Positions 43,520-50,931 of a stretch of 64,000 nt of DNA are shown piece by piece (position 1 is the stretch's first letter; every line of letters starts with the position of its first letter). Under the pieces are notes generated by a model, which had not been told where the DNA came from, made no database searches, and saw only the letters and a list, made by a program, of their open reading frames with translations. The DNA is from Curtobacterium sp. Leaf261 (GTDB lineage: Bacteria > Actinomycetota > Actinomycetes > Actinomycetales > Microbacteriaceae), in contig NZ_LMMJ01000008.1 in NCBI RefSeq assembly GCF_001422205.1, forward strand, positions 300,915 through 364,914. Reading direction: 5' to 3'. The translations under genes and the position numbers were made by a program.

Positions 43520-44395
43520 GTGCCAGACCACCTGATCGACCTGCACACGCACTCGAGCGTGTCCGACGGCACCGAGCGGCCCGCGGACCTGGTGCGAGCG
43601 GCGGCCACGGCCGGGCTCGACGTCGTGGCGCTCACCGACCACGACACCACCGCGGGCTGGGACGAGGCGACCGAGGCGGCGACTGCACTCCCGCTGACGC
43701 TGGTGCCCGGCCTCGAGCTGTCGACGCGCATCGGTCCGCGGAGTGTCCACATGCTCGGCTACCTGGTGGACCCCGACGACGCCGCCCTCGCCGCCGAGAC
43801 GGCCCGGATCCGCGACGACCGGCTGTCCCGCGCGGAGCGGATGGTCGAGCGCATCGGCCGCGACCACCCGCTGACGTGGGCGGACGTCCTGGCGCAGGCT
43901 CGGCCGGGTGCGACGATCGGACGGCCGCACATCGCCGACGCACTGGTCGTCGCCGGGCTCGAGCCCGATCGCAGCGCTGCGTTCCGCGGGATCCTGCACC
44001 CGGCCGCCGGGTACTACGAGCCGCACGACGCCCCGTCGCCCCTCCGCGGGGTCGAACTCATCCGGAACGCCGGGGGAGTGCCGGTGATCGCGCACCCCGC
44101 GGCCTCGACGCGTGGCATCGTCATCGACGAGCGGGCGTTGGCCGACCTGGTCGAGGCCGGGCTCGGCGGGCTCGAGGTCGACCACCGCGAGAACCTCACG
44201 CACGGCAAGCGGGTCCTGCTCGAGTGGGCGGACCGCTTCGGGCTGTTCGTCACCGGGTCGAGCGACTACCACGGCACCGGCAAGCCGAACCGGCTCGGGG
44301 AGCATCGGACCGGCGCGGGTGCGCTCCGCGAGATCGTGGCCCAGGCCACGGGGTCGTCCCCGGTCGTCGGCGAGGGTGCCCGCCAGGTCCTCTGA
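43520..44395 (+). CDS. PHP domain phosphoesterase (RNase AM/YciV-like)
   Basis: 291 aa. Metal motifs of the PHP fold are all present: IDLHTHSSVSDG, LTDHDTTAGW, GLELSTRIG, GRPHIADAL, PVIAHPAA and the final GSSDYHGTGKPNRLG. Members hydrolyse 3',5'-nucleotide bisphosphates or act as 5'-3' exonucleases on short RNA; which applies is not decidable here. It is monocistronic and convergent with the helicase gene. Confidence 0.88.
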   Translation: MPDHLIDLHTHSSVSDGTERPADLVRAAATAGLDVVALTDHDTTAGWDEATEAATALPLTLVPGLELSTRIGPRSVHMLGYLVDPDDAALAAETARIRDDRLSRAERMVERIGRDHPLTWADVLAQARPGATIGRPHIADALVVAGLEPDRSAAFRGILHPAAGYYEPHDAPSPLRGVELIRNAGGVPVIAHPAASTRGIVIDERALADLVEAGLGGLEVDHRENLTHGKRVLLEWADRFGLFVTGSSDYHGTGKPNRLGEHRTGAGALREIVAQATGSSPVVGEGARQVL

Positions 44396-44431
44396 CCGCC
44401 CGGCCCTGGCCCCGGCCCCGTCTCGGTCGCT

Positions 44432-44486
44432 GAGAGGTCACATCTGAGACGCCTCGCCCGTCGATGCGGCGCAGATGCGACCTCTC
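44432..44486. terminator. Hairpin between convergent PHP and helicase genes
   Basis: GAGAGGTCACATCTG (44432-44446) pairs with CAGATGCGACCTCTC (44472-44486) with one mismatch. Its sequence is unrelated to the two repeat families. Confidence 0.65.
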
Positions 44487-44532
44487 GAGCGGCTGACCTT
44501 CGGACCCGCGTCGCGCGAACTCCGCGGACGAC

Positions 44533-44570
44533 GAACGCCCCGCGCGGTCCGGAGACTGCGCAGGGCGTTC
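44533..44570 (-). terminator. Terminator of the helicase gene
   Basis: GAACGCCC (44533-44540) pairs with GGGCGTTC (44563-44570), with a GC-rich interior, 16 bp beyond the minus-strand stop at 44586. Confidence 0.65.
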
Positions 44571-44585
44571 TGCGTGTCGCGGGAG

Positions 44586-46115
44586 CTACTCGGCCGTGGG
44601 GGCCGATGCCTCGGGGGCGCCGCCACCGCCGCCACGACGGCGCCGACGCCGACGACGCGGAGCGCCCTCGGTGCCCTCGGGTGCGTCCGTGGTCGTCACC
44701 GGGCCGGAGGTGCCGGGCTCGACCGACTCGGAACGGCCGGCCGACGTCGTGTCGGAACCCGTGCCTCCAGTCCGACCGCCGCGTGAGCGCGAGCGGCCGT
44801 CACCGGACCGGCCTTCGCCGGACCGAGCCTCACCGGACCTCCCCTCGGAACGGCCTTCGGACCGACCGCCGGAGCGGCCACCGTCACGCGGCGGACGCTC
44901 CGTGCGCGGAGCAGCCGCCGCGTGCGCGGACGCACCGGGCAGGCGACCCTTGGTGCCCACCGGGATGTCGAGGTCGGAGTACAGGTGCGGGCTCGAGGAG
45001 TAGGTCTCCGTCGGCTCCGGCTGCCCGAAGTCGAGCCCCTTGTTGATGAGCGACCACTTGTGCAGGTCGTCCCAGTCCACGAAGGTGACCGCGATGCCGG
45101 TCTTGCCCGCGCGACCGGTCCGGCCGGCACGGTGCAGGTACGTGTCCGGGTCGTCCGGGATCGTGTGGTTGATCACGTGCGTCACGTCGTCGACGTCGAT
45201 GCCGCGGGCGGCGACGTCGGTCGCGATGAGGACGTCCTTCTTGCCGGCCTTGAACGCCGCCATCGCCCGCTCACGCTGCTCCTGGTTGAGGTCGCCGTGC
45301 ACCGCCGCGGTGTTGAACCCGCGGTCGTGCAGCTCCTCGGAGATCCGGGCCGCAGCACGCTTGGTGCGCGTGAAGATCACGGTCTTGCCGCGACCCTCGG
45401 CCTGCAGGATCCGCGCGATGACCTCGTCCTTGTCGAGCGAGTGCGCGCGGTAGATCACGTGCTTGATGTTCGCCTGCGTCAGACCCTCGTCGGGGTTCGA
45501 TGCCCGGATGTGGATCGGGCGCGACATGAACCGACGGGCCAGTGCCACGATCGGGGCCGGCATCGTCGCGGAGAACAGCATCGTGTGGCGGATGGCCGGC
45601 ACGGACTGGAAGATCCGCTCGATGTCCGAGAGGAACCCGAGGTCGAGCATCTTGTCGGCCTCGTCGAGGACGATCTCCTGCACGTGCGACAGGTCGAGGA
45701 TGTGCTGGCGGTGCAGGTCGATGAGGCGACCCGGCGTGCCGACGACGATCTGCGCGCCGTCCTTGAGCTGCTCGATCTGGCCCTCGTACGCCTTGCCGCC
45801 GTAGATGGAGGCGAGCTTCGTTGGGCGGTTCGAGGCCGCGAGGACGAGGTCCTCGAAGACCTGCACCGCGAGCTCACGCGTCGGCACGACCACGAGGGCC
45901 TTGACGCCGGGCTCCGGATCGAGCCCGAGGCGCTGGATGATGGGGAGGCCGAAGCCGAGCGTCTTGCCCGTTCCGGTCTTGGCCTGGCCGATGATGTCCT
46001 GGCCGGTGAGTGCGAGCGGGATGGTCTGCGTCTGGATCGGGAAGGGCTCGATGATGCCCTTCGTCGCGAGCGCATCGACCATGTCCTGCTCGATGTTGAG
46101 GTCTGAGAAAGTCAA
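44586..46115 (-). CDS. rhlE: DEAD-box RNA helicase, RhlE type
   Basis: 509-aa ATP-dependent RNA helicase. Motifs in order: FSDLNI Q-motif region, AKTGTGKT (I), PTRELAVQ (Ia), VGTPGRL (Ib), LDEADKML (II), FSATMP (III), TRTKRAAARI (IV), ATDVAARGIDV (V) and HRAGRTGRAG (VI). After residue 400 the tail is Arg/Gly/Ser-rich with repeated GRSEGRS units, ending in an Arg-rich stretch, which suits RNA binding. The start is a TTG at 46115, since the family sequence begins immediately (TFSDL). It is divergent from the ferritin-like gene, as in Rv3210c-Rv3211. Confidence 0.94.
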   Translation of the reverse strand: MTFSDLNIEQDMVDALATKGIIEPFPIQTQTIPLALTGQDIIGQAKTGTGKTLGFGLPIIQRLGLDPEPGVKALVVVPTRELAVQVFEDLVLAASNRPTKLASIYGGKAYEGQIEQLKDGAQIVVGTPGRLIDLHRQHILDLSHVQEIVLDEADKMLDLGFLSDIERIFQSVPAIRHTMLFSATMPAPIVALARRFMSRPIHIRASNPDEGLTQANIKHVIYRAHSLDKDEVIARILQAEGRGKTVIFTRTKRAAARISEELHDRGFNTAAVHGDLNQEQRERAMAAFKAGKKDVLIATDVAARGIDVDDVTHVINHTIPDDPDTYLHRAGRTGRAGKTGIAVTFVDWDDLHKWSLINKGLDFGQPEPTETYSSSPHLYSDLDIPVGTKGRLPGASAHAAAAPRTERPPRDGGRSGGRSEGRSEGRSGEARSGEGRSGDGRSRSRGGRTGGTGSDTTSAGRSESVEPGTSGPVTTTDAPEGTEGAPRRRRRRRRGGGGGAPEASAPTAE

Positions 46116-46189
46116 GTGTTTCGCCCTGTTCGTTGTCGGGGAGTCCGTTCAGTCTACCGGTGGCGTGATTTCGCCTGACCACGGCCCTC

Positions 46190-46195
46190 TATGCT
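46190..46195 (+). promoter_or_regulatory. -10 box of leaderless ferritin-like gene promoter
   Basis: TATGCT followed by 6 nt and the GTG at 46202. Confidence 0.6.
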
Positions 46196-46201
46196 GGTGC
46201 C

Positions 46202-46915
46202 GTGGTGTCGTTGTGGAACCGGAGACGCGCGCGTCTCGCGGCGAACTGGCTGGCGTCGAGGACGACTCGCGCCAAGGTGCCGGTCGAGCGACTGCAGCTC
46301 GACGACGTGTCACCCGAACTGACCGTCTACCTCGGTCAGGCCGCCTACCTCCAGCTCTCGCTGTACGAGGCCATGGGGCGTGCGGGGTCCTCCGCGCCGA
46401 CGATGTCCGGCCGTCTCGTCACCGGGGTGCTCGCCACGACCGCGCTCGACCGGCACCGTGCGATCGTCGCCGAGATCACCCGGTCGCACCACGATCCCGC
46501 GGAGCTCATGGAGCCCCACCGCGAGGCGATCGACGCGTTCCTGCACCGGACCGCGGGAGCGGACTGGTTCGAGTCGATCCTCACCGGCTACGTCACCGCC
46601 GGGATCCTGAACGACCTGTTCGCGTCGCTCGCACGGTCGCTCCCCGCCGATGTACGCGGTCGTCTGAAGAACGTGTTCGACGCGCGCGAGGAGCCTGCCG
46701 TCGTCGAGGAACTGACGGCGGACATCGCGCGCGAGCCGCTCGTCGCGTCGCGGCTGGCGATGTGGGGACGTCGGCTCGTGGGAGACACCCTGCTCGTCGG
46801 CCGGTCGGCACTCGCCTCGCACGCCCGTGAGGACGAGGAGCGCCTCGAGCCGGTGTTCACCGAGCTGATCGCGGCACACACGCGTCGCATGGACGCGCTC
46901 GGTCTGACGGCCTAG
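46202..46915 (+). CDS. Ferritin-like fold protein (Rv3210c family)
   Basis: 237-aa, almost entirely alpha-helical protein. The spacing of acidic and His residues in helices (YLQLSLYEAMGRAG, DRHRAIVAEITRSHHDP, DWFESILTGYVTAGILNDLF) resembles ferritin-like or MiaE-like di-iron proteins. The iron ligands are not all obvious to me, so activity is uncertain. Position next to the RhlE helicase is conserved with mycobacteria. An RNA-related role is only a guess. Confidence 0.72.
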   Translation: MVSLWNRRRARLAANWLASRTTRAKVPVERLQLDDVSPELTVYLGQAAYLQLSLYEAMGRAGSSAPTMSGRLVTGVLATTALDRHRAIVAEITRSHHDPAELMEPHREAIDAFLHRTAGADWFESILTGYVTAGILNDLFASLARSLPADVRGRLKNVFDAREEPAVVEELTADIAREPLVASRLAMWGRRLVGDTLLVGRSALASHAREDEERLEPVFTELIAAHTRRMDALGLTA

Positions 46916-46934
46916 CGCTGATCGTCCTGGTCGC

Positions 46935-46990
46935 GGCGGTCAGGCCGCTTCGGTCAGGGCGTGGCGGTCAGGCCGCGGCGGTCAGGCCGC
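46935..46990. repeat. 14-bp tandem repeat GGCGGTCAGGCCGC
   Basis: Four units: three perfect (46935-46948, 46963-46976, 46977-46990) and one degenerate (46949-46962). The last unit contains the stop codon of the minus-strand membrane protein gene. Confidence 0.85.
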
Positions 46991-47287
46991 GTCGGTCGTC
47001 GGCTTCGCGGCGACGCGGTAGAACTGCTCGTCCGCACGGACTCGGCGCGGACCGGTGATCCACTCGACGACGACCGCGACGACCGCGGCACCGACGAGCG
47101 CGACGATCCAGATCCAGGTGTCGCCGTATCCCCATCCAGCCCAGGTCAGCGCCTCCCACAGCACCGCGGCGGCGATCCCGCCGAGCGCGGGCCCGACGAG
47201 GGTCCCGCGAACGGCTCGCCACGGCATGACCACGTGTGCGATCGCGCCGACGACGATGCCGCCGAGCACGACGAAGAGCAGCTCCAT
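46982..47287 (-). CDS. Small three-helix membrane protein
   Basis: 101 aa with three hydrophobic segments (LLFVVLGGIVVGAIAHVVM, LVGPALGGIAAAVLWEAL, WIWIVALVGAAVVAVVVEW) and a short charged C-terminus. It resembles GlsB/YeaQ/YmgE-type or similar small actinobacterial membrane proteins, but I cannot name the family. It starts 10 bp after the DUF3107 gene on the same strand, so the two are probably cotranscribed. Confidence 0.75.
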   Translation of the reverse strand: MELLFVVLGGIVVGAIAHVVMPWRAVRGTLVGPALGGIAAAVLWEALTWAGWGYGDTWIWIVALVGAAVVAVVVEWITGPRRVRADEQFYRVAAKPTTDAA

Positions 47288-47297
47288 GCCGGTCAGC

Positions 47298-47522
47298 TCA
47301 GGCGACGAAGCCGATGCGGCGCGACTCCTCGGAGCCGACCTCGACGTAGGCGAGCGACGTGACGGGGACGATGAACCGACGGCCCTTGTCGTCCTGCAGT
47401 GCGATGTGCGTGGCCTTGGCGGACAGGGCGTCAGCGACGGCCTGCTCGATCTCGGCTGCCGTCTGCTTGGTCTCGAACGCGATCTCGCGCGGGCTGTTGG
47501 TGATGCCGATCTTGATGTCCAC
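47298..47522 (-). CDS. DUF3107 small conserved protein
   Basis: 74 aa, beginning VDIKIGITNSPREIAFET and ending with VPVTSLAYVEVG plus a short tail. This matches the actinobacterial DUF3107 family (Rv3208A, known as TB9.4), function unknown. The GTG at 47522 lies 6 nt after TATGGT (leaderless). It is divergent from adnA. Confidence 0.9.
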   Translation of the reverse strand: MDIKIGITNSPREIAFETKQTAAEIEQAVADALSAKATHIALQDDKGRRFIVPVTSLAYVEVGSEESRRIGFVA

Positions 47523-47528
47523 GTGCTC

Positions 47529-47534
47529 ACCATA
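47529..47534 (-). promoter_or_regulatory. -10 box of leaderless DUF3107 promoter
   Basis: TATGGT on the minus strand, 6 nt before the GTG at 47522. Confidence 0.55.
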
Positions 47535-47630
47535 TCCGAGCGGCACGTGCGGGGCCGCGCCGTTCACTGTGGGCGCACACCGCGTCCCGCAGCGCGCGCG
47601 CGGGGGCGGTGCGGTGTCGGTCCCCGCCGG

Positions 47631-47636
47631 TACCGT
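47631..47636 (+). promoter_or_regulatory. -10 box of leaderless adnA promoter
   Basis: TACCGT followed by 7 nt and the GTG at 47644. Confidence 0.6.
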
Positions 47637-47643
47637 GGCGGTC

Positions 47644-50600
47644 GTGCCGCAGCCCAGATCGACGTCCGCTCCCTCGCGCGGTGCGCGGTTCCGATCGGAA
47701 CGGCGGCCGGAACGGGGCGGTGCCGCCACCCGGCTCGCGCCCGACGCCGGTACCGATGATCTGACTGGAGGGCCGTGGTCGCGTGCACTTGCCACGGATC
47801 CCTCGCAGGATGCGGTGCTCGCGCTGCCGGACGTCGGGAGCGCGTCGGTGATCGGCGCGCCCGGGTCCGGCAAGACGAGCGTGCTGAGCCGACTCGTGGC
47901 CGCGCGGCTCGCGCGCCCCGGGGCGGTCACCCCGGACGGCTTCTGCACCGTCGTCGCGCTCACGTCGTCGCGCCCCGCCGCCACCGCGCTCCGTGACCGC
48001 CTCGCTGCGGTCGTCGGTCGGGTGACGCCGGGGGCCCTCGCGCGCACCGTCAACTCCCTGGCGTTCGCGGTCGTCACACACGCCGCGGCGGTCGCGGGCG
48101 ACGAACCGCCGACCCTGCTCACCGGCGGCGAGCAGGACGCGATCCTCGCGGACCTGCTGGCCGGGGCCGACGGCGACCTCGTCGACGACGCAACGGGTCC
48201 CGAGCACTCGCACCGTCCCTCCTGGCCGGATCCGATCTCGTCCGCGGTCCGTGAGCGCGCGGGGTTCCGGACGGCGCTCCGCGACGTCATGATGCGGGCG
48301 ACGGCGGCCGGCGTCGAACCGGACCGCATGCGGGAGCTCGCGGCGCTCCGCGACCGACCGGGGTGGGCGGCCGTCGGCGACCTCGTCGACGAGTACCGCG
48401 CGGCGCTGACGTCGTACCGATCGACGAGCCTCGACGCCGCGGAGCTCGTGGCGTTCGCGACGGCGGCGATCGAGCGCGGGGACGTCCCGCCGGCGGTCGC
48501 GGCGCTCCGGCTCGTGGTGGTCGACGACGCCCAGGAACTCGTCGAGGGCGAGATCGCCCTGCTCGGGGCGCTCGCCAGGTCCGGCGTCCAGGTCGTCGCG
48601 TTCGGTGACCCCGACATCGCATCGAGTGCGTTCCGCGGCGCGGAGCCCGACGTCCTCGGACGTCTCGCCCCACGCCTCGGACTGCCGTCCGTCCACCGGT
48701 TCGTGCTCGGGACGGTGCACCGGCACCCCGCGTCGATCCGTGCGCTGGTCAACGGCGTCACGGCGCGGATCGGCACCGCTGCGGCCGGGCGACAGCGCGC
48801 GGCCGCAGCGTCCGAGGCCGACGGACGCGCGGACGCCGTCGTGCACCTCGAGGCGCCCAGCAGATCAGCCCTCGTCCAGGCCGTGGCCAGACGTCTCCGA
48901 GAGCACCACCTGCTCGACGGTGTCCCGTGGCACCGCATGGTCGTCGTCACCCGGAGCGGCGGCGCCATCCCGGAGCTCGTCCGATCGCTCTCCGTGGCAG
49001 AGGTCCCCGCGACCGCGGGCGCTGCTCCCGCCCGGGTCCGCGACGACCTCGCAGCCCGGTCGCTGATCGACGCGGCCGCCGTCGCCCTCGGCGTGCAGCC
49101 GCTCGACGCCGCACTCGCGACGTCGTTCGTCACCGGACCCCTCGGTGGACTCGACACGCTGGCCGTCCGTCGGCTCCGTCTGGCGATGCGACGCGAGGAG
49201 CTCGCCGCGGGGGGCACCAGGTCCGCCGACGAGCTGCTCGTCGAGGCGCTCTCCGGCCCGAACCGGTTCGCGAGCATCGACGCCGGGTTCGCACGCCGTG
49301 CGGGGCGTCTCGCCCAGAGCCTCGAGACCGCGCGGCACGACGCCGCGGCGGACGCGACCATCGAGGAGCTCCTCTGGGGCATCTGGGAGCGGAGTGGTCT
49401 CGCCAGGACCTGGGGCGCGCAGTCGTCGGCCGGCGGGGTCGGCGCTGCGGAGGCGGATCGGCACCTCGACGCGGTCGTCGGGCTCTTCACGGCCGCCAAG
49501 CGGTTCGTGGAGCGGACCCCGGACGCACCGGCGCGGGTGTTCGTCGACGACGTCATGGAGTCCGACCTGCCCGAGGACTCGATCGGCCCCGACCGGACCG
49601 CCGGACGCGTGCGGGTCGCCACGCCGCTCGCGACGATCGGTGTCGAGTGCGACGTCGTCGTCGTGCTCGGGCTCCAGGACGGCGTCTGGCCGAACACCAG
49701 GGTCCGCGGCAGTCTGCTCGACCCGGACGGTCTGGTGCGCGCGGCCGCCGGCATCGAGCAGACGCCGATCGACGAGCGCACCGCCGTCGTCGCGGATGAA
49801 CTCCGGCTCTTCGCGCGGGCGGTCTCGCGGGCGACCACCCAGGTCGTCGTCGGCAGCATCGCGAACGACGACGAGTCGCCGTCGCCGTTCCTCCGCCTCG
49901 TGCCCGTCGACCCGGACCGCGCGCCGTCCGGACACCCGCTGTCACTCCGGGGGATGGCCGGGTCGCTCCGTCGCCGCGTGGTGACGAACGGAGACCACGA
50001 GGCCGCGTCAGCGCTCGCCAGGCTCGCCGCAGCGGACGTCCCCGGGGCGGCACCCGACGAGTGGTACGGCCTCGTCGAGCCCTCCACCGTCGCCCCGCTC
50101 GTCGACCTGGCGGCCGAGCCGTCCGTCCCGGCGTGGGCAGCCGACGACCCGGACGCCGAGCCCGTGCCGCCGACCGTCTCGGTCTCGCCGTCACGGATCG
50201 GCGCGTACGAGGAGTGTCCGCTGCACTGGTTCGTCCAGACGTTCGGTGGTGGATCGCCGAGCCCCGCGATGGGCATCGGCACGATCGTGCACGGTGTGAT
50301 GGAGCACGCGACGGCGATCGACGTCGAGTCGCTCTGGACAGGGGTCGAGGCCAGGTGGTCCGAGCTGACCTTCGAGTCCGACTGGATCGCCGAGCGCGAG
50401 CGGGCGCGGACCCGCCGGATGATCGAGGGGCTGAGCGACTACCTCCGTGCGTTCGCGAGCGCGGGGAAACGGGTCCTCGGTGCCGAGAGCACCTTCGTCC
50501 TGGTGTCCGGTCCCGCGCGCATGCGGGGGAGCATCGACCGCGTCGAGGTCGACGACGCCGGGCGACTCAGCGTCGTCGACCTGAAGACCGGTGCGGGCAT

Positions 50601-50931
50601 GCCGAGCCAGCGGGACATGGCGGAGCACGCGCAGCTCGGGGCGTACCAGCTGGCGCTCGAGGTCGGCGCGGTCGACGGGGTGCCCGCCGACGCCGAGGTG
50701 GGCGACGCCAAGCTCGTGTTCGTCGCGAACCCCAAGGGCGGACTCGGCTACACCGAGCGCGTGCAGGACGCGTACGACGACGATGCCAGGGACGCCTACC
50801 GTGCACGGCTGCACGACGTGGCTGCGGGCATGGCCGGTCGGACCTTCGTGGCGAACGTCGACGACCACTGCGACCGGGCGCGGTCCGGGGTCGAGTGCCG
50901 CATCCACGTTGTGGGGGAGGTGACGTGGTGA
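47644..50931 (+). CDS. adnA: AdnA subunit of AdnAB helicase-nuclease
   Basis: 1095-aa UvrD-like motor plus nuclease, partner of AdnB in resecting DNA double-strand breaks. Walker A GAPGSGKTS is at about 72-80. Motif II is degenerate (VVDDAQEL at about 293, in place of DEYQ), the weak motor expected of AdnA. The C-terminal PD-(D/E)XK nuclease shows SPSRIGAYEECPLHWF (about 850), GSIDRVEVD, VVDLKTGAGMP (about 978) and AQLGAYQLALE. Cysteines frame the nuclease (EECPLHW and HCDRARSGVEC), but the CxxC of Fe-S AddB-type nucleases is missing. The stop overlaps the adnB start (GTGA). Confidence 0.9.
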   Translation: MPQPRSTSAPSRGARFRSERRPERGGAATRLAPDAGTDDLTGGPWSRALATDPSQDAVLALPDVGSASVIGAPGSGKTSVLSRLVAARLARPGAVTPDGFCTVVALTSSRPAATALRDRLAAVVGRVTPGALARTVNSLAFAVVTHAAAVAGDEPPTLLTGGEQDAILADLLAGADGDLVDDATGPEHSHRPSWPDPISSAVRERAGFRTALRDVMMRATAAGVEPDRMRELAALRDRPGWAAVGDLVDEYRAALTSYRSTSLDAAELVAFATAAIERGDVPPAVAALRLVVVDDAQELVEGEIALLGALARSGVQVVAFGDPDIASSAFRGAEPDVLGRLAPRLGLPSVHRFVLGTVHRHPASIRALVNGVTARIGTAAAGRQRAAAASEADGRADAVVHLEAPSRSALVQAVARRLREHHLLDGVPWHRMVVVTRSGGAIPELVRSLSVAEVPATAGAAPARVRDDLAARSLIDAAAVALGVQPLDAALATSFVTGPLGGLDTLAVRRLRLAMRREELAAGGTRSADELLVEALSGPNRFASIDAGFARRAGRLAQSLETARHDAAADATIEELLWGIWERSGLARTWGAQSSAGGVGAAEADRHLDAVVGLFTAAKRFVERTPDAPARVFVDDVMESDLPEDSIGPDRTAGRVRVATPLATIGVECDVVVVLGLQDGVWPNTRVRGSLLDPDGLVRAAAGIEQTPIDERTAVVADELRLFARAVSRATTQVVVGSIANDDESPSPFLRLVPVDPDRAPSGHPLSLRGMAGSLRRRVVTNGDHEAASALARLAAADVPGAAPDEWYGLVEPSTVAPLVDLAAEPSVPAWAADDPDAEPVPPTVSVSPSRIGAYEECPLHWFVQTFGGGSPSPAMGIGTIVHGVMEHATAIDVESLWTGVEARWSELTFESDWIAERERARTRRMIEGLSDYLRAFASAGKRVLGAESTFVLVSGPARMRGSIDRVEVDDAGRLSVVDLKTGAGMPSQRDMAEHAQLGAYQLALEVGAVDGVPADAEVGDAKLVFVANPKGGLGYTERVQDAYDDDARDAYRARLHDVAAGMAGRTFVANVDDHCDRARSGVECRIHVVGEVTW

